Source: Bordetella ansorpii
Lineage (GTDB): Bacteria > Pseudomonadota > Gammaproteobacteria > Burkholderiales > Burkholderiaceae_B
Assembly: GCF_900078315.1 (NCBI RefSeq)
Contig: NZ_FKBS01000017.1
Location: 525,917 to 589,916, forward strand
Length of the DNA stretch: 64,000 nucleotides
Reading direction: 5' to 3'
The notes below the pieces were generated by a model. That model was given only the letters and a program-made list of their open reading frames with translations. It made no database searches and was not told where the DNA came from. Positions 9,012 to 16,801 of the stretch are shown piece after piece (the first letter of the stretch is position 1; each line of letters starts with the position of its first letter). The position numbers and the translations under genes were made by a program.

Positions 9012-9845
9012 TCAGCGCACGGCGCCAGGGGCGGATAGCTGCGCCACCGCCGCGCGCAGCATCGCCGCGACACGCCCGCGCAAATCGGCTTCGGGCAACA
9101 AGTTCTCGGAGCCGCCGCAACTGAGCACGAAACGGCCCTCGCCCGTGATCGAGGTGAACGGCACGGCCACGGCGTTGATGCCCGCCTGCCATTCGCCGAT
9201 GGCGTAGCAACAGCCGCCTTGCCGCAATTCGTCGGCCGCGCGTTCGATCACGTCCACCGCGGGCGCCGCGCCGCCCAATCGGGCCAGCAGCGCATCGCAT
9301 TGCACGCGCGGCAGACCCGCCAGGCAGGCGCGGCCCATGGCGGTATCGAGGCTGGCGCGATAGCCCACCGGCAGCCGCAGGTACAGCGCGGACGACCCGT
9401 GCACCGCCTCCAGGTAGACCATGGCGTCGCCATCCAACGCCCCCAGCGCGACGGCGCCGCCGGTGTCCTGCGCCAGGGTCGTCATCGCGCTTCTGGCCAA
9501 TTCGCGCACCTCCAGCCCGGCCAGCAGGCCGAAACCCAGCGCCAGCACGCCGTAGCCGGGCGAATACTTGCCCGTGTCGCCGTGATAGCGCAGGTAGCCC
9601 AGCTCAGTCAGCGTGTACGCCAGACGGCTGACCGTGGCCTTGGGCAGCCCCGTCAGCCGTGCCAGATCCTGGTTGCCCAGCGCGGGCGTATTGGGCTGAA
9701 AACAACGGAGCAAGGCCAATCCGCGCGCCAGGGCAGTGATGAATTCGGGACGGGCGGCGGCGTCCTCGGCTGCGCCGGCCCGCTTGCGCCGTGCCGGGCC
9801 GCTGGGCCCGGGAGTGGGGTTTTCCCCATTCAAAAAGGATTGCAT
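9012..9845 (-). CDS. IclR family transcriptional regulator
   Basis: This one-component regulator has 277 residues from the ATG at 9845; a TTG at 9884 would add 13. After a basic linker, the winged helix-turn-helix reads FITALARGLALLRCF then GNQDLARLTGLPKATVSRLAYTL. The C-terminal effector domain follows, with GRACLAGLP and AVAVPFTSITGEGRFVLS. It diverges from the Bug-family receptor gene at 9948, and GGAAT/ATTCC half-sites lie in the 102 bp between them, so it probably controls that gene and itself. The ligand is unknown. Confidence 0.88.
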   Translation of the reverse strand: MQSFLNGENPTPGPSGPARRKRAGAAEDAAARPEFITALARGLALLRCFQPNTPALGNQDLARLTGLPKATVSRLAYTLTELGYLRYHGDTGKYSPGYGVLALGFGLLAGLEVRELARSAMTTLAQDTGGAVALGALDGDAMVYLEAVHGSSALYLRLPVGYRASLDTAMGRACLAGLPRVQCDALLARLGGAAPAVDVIERAADELRQGGCCYAIGEWQAGINAVAVPFTSITGEGRFVLSCGGSENLLPEADLRGRVAAMLRAAVAQLSAPGAVR

Positions 9846-9890
9846 GACGTCCGCAAGATTTTTATAGTTTGTTTCGAATGACAAAATTAA

Positions 9891-9914
9891 ATTCCACTAT
9901 ACGGAATTTATTCC
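9891..9914. promoter_or_regulatory. Candidate IclR-type operator between the regulator and Bug gene
   Basis: Three half-sites lie in line: ATTCC (9891-9895), GGAAT (9903-9907) and ATTCC (9910-9914). The last two form GGAAT-TT-ATTCC. IclR-family proteins often bind short palindromes with this kind of GGAA/TTCC symmetry. Its place between divergent genes fits joint control; binding itself is inferred. Confidence 0.55.
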
Positions 9915-9947
9915 ACATCAGCGTCACGCGCAATACAAGGGACTTAC

Positions 9948-10919
9948 ATGCTTCGCAACGGATTCAAACTGTTTGCCGCCGCCCTGCTGTCGTCGGCTAT
10001 CGCCACCGCCGCCTCCGCAGCCGGCTACCCGGAACGCCCCATTTCGGTGGTAACGCCGTTTCCCGCGGGCGGGGCCACCGACGTGCTGACCCGCATCCTG
10101 GCCGAACGCATGGGCAAGGAACTGAACCAGTCGATGATCGTGGAGAACAAGGCCGGCGCAGGCACCAACATCGGCGCCGCCTACGTTTCGCGCGCCAATC
10201 CGGACGGCTACACCATCCTGATGGCAACCAACTCCACGCTGGTCACCAACCGGTTCCTGTACAAAGAACTGCCCTACGACCCGGACGGCTTCGCACCGAT
10301 CGGCATGGTCGGCATCGGCCCGCTGGTGCTACTGGCCAGCCCCAAGGCGCCGTTCAAGAACACCCAGGACCTGGTGGCCTACGCCAAGAAGAATCCGGGC
10401 AAGCTGAGCATGGCCAGCTTCGGCCCGGGCACCTCGTCCCACCTGGCTGGAGAACTGTTCAAGGAGCAGGCGGGCATCGACATGCTGCATGTGCCGTTCA
10501 AGGGCGCCACCCAGGCCTTGCCCGCGCTGATCAGCGGCGACGTGGACGTCTTCTTCGACATGGTGGCCACCGGCATGCCGCAGGCGGACGCCGGCAAGGT
10601 GAACGTGTTCGGCATCTCCAGCCCGACGCGACTGCCCACGCTGCCGAACCTGGCCACGCTGGCCGAGGAAGGCTACCCCAAGTTCGACATGACGGCCTGG
10701 TTCAGCTTCGTCGCGCCCAAGGGCACGCCGGCCGACGCCGTGGCGCGTCTGCAGCAGGCCCTTCAGGCCACGCTGAAGGACGAAACCGTGCGCAAGAAGA
10801 TGCTGGACATGGGCATCAATCCGCGCAACGGCACCGCCGAAGAGCTGACCACCCAGATCAAGAACGAGCAGCCCGTGGTCGGCCAATTGGTCAAGCAGGC
10901 CAACATCCAGGTGCAGTAA
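9948..10919 (+). CDS. Tripartite tricarboxylate transporter receptor (Bug/TctC family)
   Basis: This is a periplasmic solute-binding protein of 323 residues. A signal peptide of about 25 residues ends ATAASAA before GYPERPI. The family's PFPAGGATDVLTR motif and a VENKAGAGTNIGAAYVSRANPDGYT segment are present, as are the conserved LHVPFKG and LISGDVDVFFD. Alcaligenaceae encode many such receptors, usually for small organic acids, often without linked membrane subunits. None is nearby here, so it may use a TctAB encoded elsewhere or act as a sensor protein. AAGGGAC precedes the ATG. The divergent IclR regulator is the likely controller. Confidence 0.93.
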   Translation: MLRNGFKLFAAALLSSAIATAASAAGYPERPISVVTPFPAGGATDVLTRILAERMGKELNQSMIVENKAGAGTNIGAAYVSRANPDGYTILMATNSTLVTNRFLYKELPYDPDGFAPIGMVGIGPLVLLASPKAPFKNTQDLVAYAKKNPGKLSMASFGPGTSSHLAGELFKEQAGIDMLHVPFKGATQALPALISGDVDVFFDMVATGMPQADAGKVNVFGISSPTRLPTLPNLATLAEEGYPKFDMTAWFSFVAPKGTPADAVARLQQALQATLKDETVRKKMLDMGINPRNGTAEELTTQIKNEQPVVGQLVKQANIQVQ

Positions 10920-10924
10920 GCGCC

Positions 10925-10945
10925 GGCACGGTAACAATCCGTGCC
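10925..10945. other. Hairpin after the Bug-family gene
   Basis: GGCACGG-taacaat-CCGTGCC forms a perfect 7 bp stem 5 bp beyond the stop codon. There is no T-tract. It probably marks the transcript 3' end, but a terminator call would be weak. Confidence 0.4.
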
Positions 10946-11103
10946 CCCCATGCGCCCCCAGAGCGGGGCGCGCCGGCCGCCCGGGCTTTGGCCTGGGCGG
11001 CTAACAGCTCGAAACAGCAGGCCCGCAACGGGCGCTGCTAAGGTGAAAGCGGCCCGCATGTGAATCGACTTCCGGTTCGCGCGGCAGCCGCGATCCCGAG
11101 CCC

Positions 11104-12114
11104 ATGCCCGCCCTCACCGACCGCTACGCAAGACTGGACGCCGCCCGTTGGGTGGCGGCGCTGGCCGTCGTGCTGCTGCACAGCGCCGCGCAGACCGTCT
11201 CCGATGCCGCCACTTACGGCAGCAATGCGTGGCTGGCTGCGAACCTGTACGACTCGGCGGCGCGCTGGTGCGTGCCGGTGTTCGTGATGGTCAGCGGCGC
11301 GCTGCTGCTGGATCCTGCCCGCAGCCAGGACATCCGCGGCTTCTACAGCCGCCGCGTGGCGCGCATCCTGGCGCCGCTGGCGTTCTGGACGCTGTTCTAC
11401 CTGGCCTGGCGCACCGCGCTGGACTGGTGGGACGACGGCCGGCTGGACTTCTCGTACTGGCCGCGCAAGGTGGCCGAAGGCGCCCCGTACTACCACCTGT
11501 GGTACCTGTACATGATCGTGGGCCTGTACCTGTTCGCGCCGCTGGTCCGCATCCTGTATGCGCGCAGCAGCATCGAAGGCCGCAGGCTGTGGGTGGTCGG
11601 CATCCTGGGGGTGGCGATACTGGACGCGCTGTACCGGCAGGCACTGGGCATCAGCAGCGGGTTCTTCCTGACGTGGTGCCTGCCCTACCTCGGCTATTTC
11701 GTGGCGGGCCGCATGATCTTCGACGGCGAACTGCGCCTGCCTCGGCCCGGGCTGCTGGCGCTGGGCTGCATCGCGGCCACCGCCGCCGGCGTACACCTGC
11801 TGTCGCGCACGGGATCGCTGAACCTGTATTTCTATGATTATTTCAGTCTGACGGTGCCGCTGATGTCGCTGGCGGCCTTCCAGTGGATCGTGAACTCGCC
11901 GCGCATCCCCGCCCTGCCCCAGTTGGCGCCGCTGACCTTCGGCGTCTACCTGATCCATCCCGTCTTCCTGGACCTGGCCCATCGCGCCGGGCTGTATACA
12001 GGCGGCGCCGCGCAAGCCTGGCAATTGCCGCTGATCGCCGCGGGGGTCTTCGCGCTGTCGGCCGCCCTCAGTTGGTTACTGCGCAAACAGGCGATGACGC
12101 GAGCGCTCGTTTGA
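11104..12114 (+). CDS. Acyltransferase 3 family membrane protein
   Basis: This is a polytopic membrane O-acyltransferase of 336 residues with about ten membrane spans. The N-terminus RLDAARWVAALAVVLLHSA carries the family's early Arg and catalytic His (here in LLHS). Conserved later features are the RRVARILAPLAFWTLFYL and YYHLWYLYMIVGLYLFAPL segments. Relatives acetylate or succinylate sugars of polysaccharide, LPS or peptidoglycan. No glycan genes lie nearby, so the acceptor is unknown. It stands alone between the Bug gene and the Rieske gene, with an ATG preceded by only a weak ribosome-binding site. Confidence 0.88.
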   Translation: MPALTDRYARLDAARWVAALAVVLLHSAAQTVSDAATYGSNAWLAANLYDSAARWCVPVFVMVSGALLLDPARSQDIRGFYSRRVARILAPLAFWTLFYLAWRTALDWWDDGRLDFSYWPRKVAEGAPYYHLWYLYMIVGLYLFAPLVRILYARSSIEGRRLWVVGILGVAILDALYRQALGISSGFFLTWCLPYLGYFVAGRMIFDGELRLPRPGLLALGCIAATAAGVHLLSRTGSLNLYFYDYFSLTVPLMSLAAFQWIVNSPRIPALPQLAPLTFGVYLIHPVFLDLAHRAGLYTGGAAQAWQLPLIAAGVFALSAALSWLLRKQAMTRALV

Positions 12115-12131
12115 AAAAAGCCTGAAGTTTC

Positions 12132-12144
12132 ATGACACTGTCAT
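12132..12144. promoter_or_regulatory. ATGACA-C-TGTCAT palindrome upstream of the Rieske gene
   Basis: This is a perfect 13 bp palindrome, 18 bp after the acyltransferase stop and about 230 bp before the Rieske start. It is a possible regulator site. The rest of 12115-12373 shows no convincing promoter or gene. Confidence 0.3.
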
Positions 12145-12373
12145 AAAAAGAGTGCGGGCATTTACCCCCCGATTCGGGTACACTCTAGGGTTTGGTATCG
12201 GCCAGTCCGATTTTTCTTCGCGCCAGGTAAGCAGCACGGCACGGGCGAAGCGAGACATATCTACCAAGATTCCTCCCGCTTATCCACGGCACCCACGTCA
12301 GCATTGCAACGTGGCCGGGACACCCTTACGCCGCGTCGCGAGACCTGGCTTTTTGATCCGAGCGGAGGGAATC

Positions 12374-13528
12374 ATGACCGACGTTGGTCGGATGGCACAT
12401 GTCGTGCCAGCTCGCACCCAGCTTCCTGTCAATGCGTATTTTGACGAAGCCCGTTTGGCGCGCGAGCAAGAGCTCATCTTCAAGCAGTCTGCCTTGTATG
12501 TCGGTCACGAGAAGCTCGTGCCCGAAGTCGGCGACTATCGCACTTTGGTCCAGGAGAATGGAGGCCGCGCGCTGGTTCGCAATCAGCAAGGCGTGGAACT
12601 CATCTCAAATGTCTGCCGTCACCGCCAGGCATTGATGCTTGGCGGCGCCGCGGGCAATGTCAGCGGCAACGTGAACACGCACGGCAGCCTGAAGGGCACG
12701 GGCGGCAATATCGTGTGCCCGCTGCACCGCTGGACCTACAACGATCGCGGCGAACTGCTGGGTGCGCCCCAGTTCGAGGCCACGCCCTGCATGAACCTGC
12801 AGCGTTTCCGCCTGCGCGATTGCCACGGCCTGCTGTTCGAAGGTCCGCGCGATCCGGCCGCCGACCTGGCGCCGCTGTTCGCGCGGCCCGAGTTCGACTT
12901 CGGCGACTACGTGCTCGACCACGTTGAAGTGCACCAGTGCAACTACAACTGGAAGACGTTCATCGAGGTCTACCTCGAGGACTATCACGTGGGGCCGTTC
13001 CACCCGGGCCTGGGCCGCTTCGTCACGTGCGACGACCTGAGCTGGGAGTTCTCCGACCAGTACAGCATGCAGCGCGTGGGCGTGCACCAGGCACTGGCGC
13101 AGCCGGGCTCGGACGTGTATCGCCAATGGCACGACCGCCTGCTGGATTTCCGCGCGGGCAAGGCCCCCGATTTCGGCGCGGTGTGGGTCACGTATTTCCC
13201 GACCCACATGATCGAGCTGTATCCGCACGTGCTGGTGCTGTCGACTCTCTATCCCAAGAGCCCGCAGGAAACCATCAACGTGGTCGAGTTCTACTACCCC
13301 GAGGAAATCGTCGCTTTCGAGCGCGAGTTCGTCGAGGCGCAGCGGGCCGCGTATATGGAGACGGCGATCGAGGACGACGAGATCGCGGAGCGCATGGACG
13401 CGGGGCGTCGGGCGCTGATGGAACGCGGCACGACGGAAGCCGGGCCTTACCAGTCGCCGATGGAAGACGGCATGCAGCACTTCCACGAGTGGTATCGGAA
13501 GGTGATGGGGGAGGAAGAAGGGGCTTGA
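12374..13528 (+). CDS. Rieske [2Fe-2S] aromatic ring-hydroxylating dioxygenase, alpha-subunit type
   Basis: This protein of 384 residues has two metal sites. The Rieske motif is C81-R-H83 and C115-P-L-H118, with an unusually long 31-residue gap rich in Gly and Asn. The mononuclear iron site is D203-Y-H205-x4-H210 in LEDYHVGPFHPGLG. The ATG at 12374 has GGAGGGA just before it, and the longer open frame upstream lacks homology. No reductase or ferredoxin gene is adjacent, so its electron partner is elsewhere. Relatives include demethylases of quaternary amines and aryl hydroxylases; the substrate cannot be told. Repeat C lies 85 bp after its stop. Confidence 0.9.
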   Translation: MTDVGRMAHVVPARTQLPVNAYFDEARLAREQELIFKQSALYVGHEKLVPEVGDYRTLVQENGGRALVRNQQGVELISNVCRHRQALMLGGAAGNVSGNVNTHGSLKGTGGNIVCPLHRWTYNDRGELLGAPQFEATPCMNLQRFRLRDCHGLLFEGPRDPAADLAPLFARPEFDFGDYVLDHVEVHQCNYNWKTFIEVYLEDYHVGPFHPGLGRFVTCDDLSWEFSDQYSMQRVGVHQALAQPGSDVYRQWHDRLLDFRAGKAPDFGAVWVTYFPTHMIELYPHVLVLSTLYPKSPQETINVVEFYYPEEIVAFEREFVEAQRAAYMETAIEDDEIAERMDAGRRALMERGTTEAGPYQSPMEDGMQHFHEWYRKVMGEEEGA

Positions 13529-13943
13529 TATCTTCTCTATTCGGGAAGGTTTGGGCTTCTTCTTTATTGGCGACGTTTGATTGTTGAAGGGTCGTCATCG
13601 TGTTCTTGAGGCGTCCTTGTCCATTGGCAGTGCCCGCGCCGGCCAAGTCGGTCGGCTCGGGCGCGCCACCAGGCGCCCTCGGCCCCGCTGCGCGGGGCTT
13701 CCCTCCCTCCAATTGGCCGTCACGGGCACTGCCAATGGCCAAGGACTCACTGCATCAGCAGGGGCGAGTCCGATTCAACATTTTTCATATCCGGCGCAAT
13801 GCTGATGGCAGCATCAATGGCTTGCCGGGACCGAGGCCGTGCGCGGCTTCCTCCCACCATTTGGGGAGCGGTTCATCCGCCTCGCTTGCGCATCGGGGAA
13901 GCCGGGAAAGTACTATCACTCCATCATGAATTCAGGAGCGATG
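13529..13943. other. 415 bp intergenic region with repeat C
   Basis: It holds repeat copy C (13614-13745) and nothing else I can support. Small frames across the repeat are translations of its GC-rich sequence. An AGGAG at 13934-13938 serves the next gene. Confidence 0.65.
13614..13745 (+). repeat. Structured intergenic repeat, copy C
   Basis: The arms 13614-13645 and 13714-13745 are 32 bp with three mismatches, with a sequence unlike the arms of A, B or D (it contains CCATTGGCAGTGCCCG). The core 13646-13713 is 68 bp, close to copy A, with hairpin CCCCGC-tgc-GCGGGG at 13683-13697. GTTCTTGAG precedes the left arm by a few bases, as in copy A. It lies 85 bp after the Rieske gene stop, in sense orientation. 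Confidence 0.9.
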
Positions 13944-14309
13944 ATGACCCGCGCAGCATTCGGCAAAGCCATTCCCGTACTGGCGTCTCTCGACATGAAA
14001 CGGACGCTCTCGTTCTACGAGTCAATCCTTGGCTTCGAGACGCGCCATTTTGAAAATGAATCGTATGGCATCGCGGTTCGCGGTGATACCGAACTGCATT
14101 TCTGGGCGTGCGACGACAGGAAAATTGCCGAGAACACGTCCTGCTATCTGCGCGTTCCCGATATCCATGCCGTGCATCGCGAGCTGAGCGCGAAGCTCCC
14201 CAAGCTTGGACAGGTGGTGCAAACGGCCTGGGGCATGGATGAGCTTTACATCCTCGACCCTGATGGCAATCTGATCAAGTTCGGACAGGAAAGGCTGGCT
14301 GCCAAATGA
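13944..14309 (+). CDS. VOC-fold protein (glyoxalase/bleomycin-resistance-like)
   Basis: This is a small cytosolic protein of about 121 residues. It has the paired beta-alpha-beta-beta-beta pattern: AIPVLASLDMKRTLSFYESILGFE, then HFWACDDRK, then YLRVPDIHAVHREL, and finally WGMDELYILDPDGNLIKFGQ. This arrangement resembles drug-binding BRP/BLMA proteins more than metal glyoxalases. AGGAG at 13934-13938 favours the ATG at 13944 (or 13941). It lies between repeats C and D, which are inverted relative to each other, so gene plus repeats forms a neat unit. Confidence 0.85.
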   Translation: MTRAAFGKAIPVLASLDMKRTLSFYESILGFETRHFENESYGIAVRGDTELHFWACDDRKIAENTSCYLRVPDIHAVHRELSAKLPKLGQVVQTAWGMDELYILDPDGNLIKFGQERLAAK

Positions 14310-14406
14310 CGGCATCGCCCTTCGCTATTGACGAAGCACGTCCGTCAGATGAACATCGCTGCTCGACCAGGCAATGATTACGACGCGACGGATTGTCGAT
14401 GTTGCA

Positions 14407-14540
14407 GCCGCAGGCCGTCATGCGGGGCCGTGCCGGCCAATTGGAGGAGGGGCAGTCTCGCGCAGCGAGACCGAGGGCGCCTGATGGCGCGCCCGAGCCC
14501 GACGACTTGGCCGGCGCGGCCCCGCATGACGGCCTGCGGC
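14407..14540 (-). repeat. Structured intergenic repeat, copy D
   Basis: The arms 14407-14439 and 14508-14540 are 33 bp with one mismatch. On the minus strand the core (14440-14507) runs AGTCGTCGGGC to CTCCAAT. The second inner hairpin, 14455-14471, reads GTCTCGC-tgc-GCGAGAC on the minus strand: the same position as in A, B and C but with other base pairs, so structure is kept by paired changes. It lies 115 bp after the stop of the FAD oxidoreductase gene and in its sense orientation, although the operon terminator intervenes. Confidence 0.9.
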
Positions 14541-14567
14541 GGTCCAAGAACACCAAAAACCTCCGCA

Positions 14568-14632
14568 TCAAAAAAAGAAACGCCCGAGAAAATCAGAGAC
14601 ATCACAAATGTGATATTCCAATCACCTCGGGC
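14568..14632 (-). terminator. Terminator of the phosphonate operon
   Basis: On the minus strand GCCCGAG (14632-14626) pairs with CTCGGGC (14588-14582), enclosing an inner ATCACA-TT-TGTGAT stem, and is followed by GTTTCTTTTTTT. It starts 23 bp after the last gene of the operon. Confidence 0.65.
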
Positions 14633-14654
14633 ATCACAAGATGACAGAAAACCG

Positions 14655-15782
14655 TCAACCAAGCACTGCGGCCACCGCGTTCTCGCCAATCGCCAATCCC
14701 ACCGTCATGCCGACGCCCGAGTGCATCACCGACACCGTCGTCTGCGCATCGGCCTGAAGCACCGAGAAAGGCGCCGGACCATGCGCCCCGTACACCCCTT
14801 GCCAACGCTCGACCACCTTCAACCGGCAGGCCAGGGTCTGCTCGGCCAGATCCAGCATCATGTTGTCGACGTCTTCCGCATTGAACGGCGAGGCGTCCAC
14901 GCCATACGCGTGCGAATCGCCGATGATCAGTTCGCCATACGGCGTGGGGCTGATCAGCAGGTGGATGCCGTTGTCCAGCAGTTCCGGATGCTGCTCCTGC
15001 AGCGTCGCGCGCAACACCTGCGCCGACGGCAGATCCGACCAGGCGCCGTAGTGCACGCATGACAGGCCCGTCAGCAGCGGACGGTCCAGCTCGAAGGCAT
15101 GCCTCTCGAACTGCACGCGCAGCATCTGCAGGCGCGAGACCTCCAGGTTCAGCGGCGCGAACAGCTCGGGATACAGCGTCAGGTAGTCATGGCCCGGGCA
15201 CACGAAGACGTGCCTGGCACGCAATGTACCGGACGAGGTGTGGACCTCGCCGCCCGCCGCCGCGCGCGCCAGCGTGGCGGTTTCGAAATGCACGCCCATG
15301 TCGTTGGCCAGGTAGGCCGTGATCGTGGGCAGCGTTTCGCGCGAATAGACCTGCAGGTCGTCCAGGCCGCGCAGCGCGGCGCGGTGGTGGCCCAGGCGGC
15401 CGCCGAACAGGCCGGCCAGTTCGCGGCCCGTCAGCATTTCCGCACGATAGCCTTCGGCGTCCAGGCGCGTGGCCATGAACTCCTGCAGCACGTCCTCTTC
15501 CTGCGCCGTGCGCGCCACCACCAGGCTGCCGTTGGCACGCACGTGGAAGCCCGCCTTGCCGGCCAGTTGCAGCCACAGTTCGCGCGCCTGCCGGGCGTGC
15601 CGGGCCATCAGGCCAGGCGCCTGGCCCGTGACCAGCACCTGGCCGAAATTGCGCACGGTGGCGCCATGCGCCTGGCGGCTGCGCTCCACCACGGCTACCG
15701 ACAGCCCACGGCGCGCCGCGGCCCAGGCGTGGGCGATGCCGAGAATGCCGGCGCCGACCACCACTACGTCATACGTCTTCAT
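14655..15782 (-). CDS. FAD-dependent oxidoreductase of the phosphonate-associated (TIGR03364-like) family
   Basis: This DAO-fold amine/amino-acid oxidase of 375 residues has the FAD-binding GAGILG at residues 10-15 and an early GATVRNFGQVLVTGQ block. The C-terminus ends VMHSGVGMTVGLAIGENAVA. The family is known for clustering with aminophosphonate genes and is proposed to oxidise an aminophosphonate at the amine; some FAD enzymes in such clusters act on N-methylated 2-aminoethylphosphonate. Its ATG overlaps the stop of the binding-protein gene (ATGA), so the two are translationally coupled. With PhnX in the operon and no PhnW, it is the likely source of phosphonoacetaldehyde. That role is an inference. 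Confidence 0.85.
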   Translation of the reverse strand: MKTYDVVVVGAGILGIAHAWAAARRGLSVAVVERSRQAHGATVRNFGQVLVTGQAPGLMARHARQARELWLQLAGKAGFHVRANGSLVVARTAQEEDVLQEFMATRLDAEGYRAEMLTGRELAGLFGGRLGHHRAALRGLDDLQVYSRETLPTITAYLANDMGVHFETATLARAAAGGEVHTSSGTLRARHVFVCPGHDYLTLYPELFAPLNLEVSRLQMLRVQFERHAFELDRPLLTGLSCVHYGAWSDLPSAQVLRATLQEQHPELLDNGIHLLISPTPYGELIIGDSHAYGVDASPFNAEDVDNMMLDLAEQTLACRLKVVERWQGVYGAHGPAPFSVLQADAQTTVSVMHSGVGMTVGLAIGENAVAAVLG

Positions 15783-16801
15783 TTTTTCTTGGGCTCGGAC
15801 TTGCCGTCGTAGCGCTTCGTCCACTCGGCCAGGATCTTGTCGCGGTTGGAGGCAGCCCACACGAAGTCGTTCTTGATCATGCGGTTGCCCAGGTCCTTCG
15901 GCAGGTTGGGGTTCGACGTGGCCACCGACGGGATCGCCAGCACGGCGAAGTTGGTCTTGTACAGCTCGTTGGCCTCGCGGCTGGCGGAGAAGTCGGCCAG
16001 CTTCTTGGCGGCGTCCAGGTTCTTGGTGCCCTTCATGATGGCGGTGGCTTCGACTTCCCAGCCCAGGCCTTCCGAGGGGAACACGGGCTCGATCGGCGCG
16101 CCGTCGGCCTTCAGCTTGGCGGCACGGTAATCGAACGACACACCGATCGGGAACTCACCCGCGGCGGCCATGTTGCAAGGCTTGGAACCCGAGTGCGTGT
16201 AGCTGCCGATATTCTTGTGCAGGGCATCCATGAACGCCCAGCCCTTGTCTTCACCGAAGATCTGCAGCCAGGCGCTGACGTCCAGGAAACCCGTGCCCGA
16301 CGAGGCCGGGTTCGGCATGACGATCTTGCCCGCGTACACCGGCTTGGTCAGATCCTGCCACGAGGTGGGCATGGGCAGGTTCTGCTTCTTGGCTTCGATG
16401 GTGTTCACGCAGACGGCGGCGGCGAAGGCATCCATGCCAACCCACGACGGCGTGGCGGCGGCGTCGCGCATCTTGGCGTCGATCTGGTCCAGGCCCTTGG
16501 GGGCGTAGGGTTCCAGCATGCCTTCCTTGGCCATCAGGCCCAGCGAAGTGCCGGCCAGGCCCCAGATCACGTCGGCCTTGGGGTTGTTTTTCTCGGCCAG
16601 CAGCTTGGCCGTGACGATGCCGGTGGAGTCGCGCACCCACTGGATCTTGATGTCGGGGTTGGCCTTCTCGAAGGCGGCCTGGTAGGCCTTGATCTGGTCG
16701 GCTTCCAGGGCGGTGTAGACGGTCAGCGTCGTCTCGGCGGCGGCGGCACTGCTGAGGCCGGCCAACGCCAGGGCGGCCAGGGTAAGGGTGTATCGCTTCA
16801 T
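15779..16801 (-). CDS. 2-aminoethylphosphonate ABC transporter substrate-binding protein
   Basis: This periplasmic binding protein has 340 residues and a signal peptide ending SSAAAA before ETTLTVYTALEADQIKAYQ. The fold is of the iron(III)/AEP class (SBP type 2), with WVRDSTGIVTAKLLAEK and VIWGLAGTSLGLM typical of the AEP branch. AGGAG stands before the ATG at 16801. It follows phnX by 127 bp and overlaps the FAD oxidoreductase gene by 4 bp. The permease and ATPase are encoded upstream in the same operon. Assignment to AEP rests on operon context and family resemblance. Confidence 0.88.
   Translation of the reverse strand: MKRYTLTLAALALAGLSSAAAAETTLTVYTALEADQIKAYQAAFEKANPDIKIQWVRDSTGIVTAKLLAEKNNPKADVIWGLAGTSLGLMAKEGMLEPYAPKGLDQIDAKMRDAAATPSWVGMDAFAAAVCVNTIEAKKQNLPMPTSWQDLTKPVYAGKIVMPNPASSGTGFLDVSAWLQIFGEDKGWAFMDALHKNIGSYTHSGSKPCNMAAAGEFPIGVSFDYRAAKLKADGAPIEPVFPSEGLGWEVEATAIMKGTKNLDAAKKLADFSASREANELYKTNFAVLAIPSVATSNPNLPKDLGNRMIKNDFVWAASNRDKILAEWTKRYDGKSEPKKK

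Larger units (their letters stand above)
14310..14654. other. 345 bp convergent intergenic region with repeat D and an operon terminator
   Basis: The VOC gene (plus) and the phosphonate operon (minus) converge here. It contains repeat D (14407-14540) and a hairpin plus T-tract (14568-14632, minus strand). I see no gene. Confidence 0.65.

Noticed and set aside
12152..12373. An N-terminal extension of the Rieske protein by 74 residues.
   Set aside because: The extension is basic and lacks homology, and GGAGGGA stands directly before the ATG at 12374.
14655..15782. Calling the FAD oxidoreductase a glycine oxidase (ThiO) or D-amino-acid dehydrogenase.
   Set aside because: The fold is shared, but no thiamine genes are nearby, and the ATGA overlap with an aminoethylphosphonate-type binding protein plus PhnX in the operon fit the phosphonate-associated family better.
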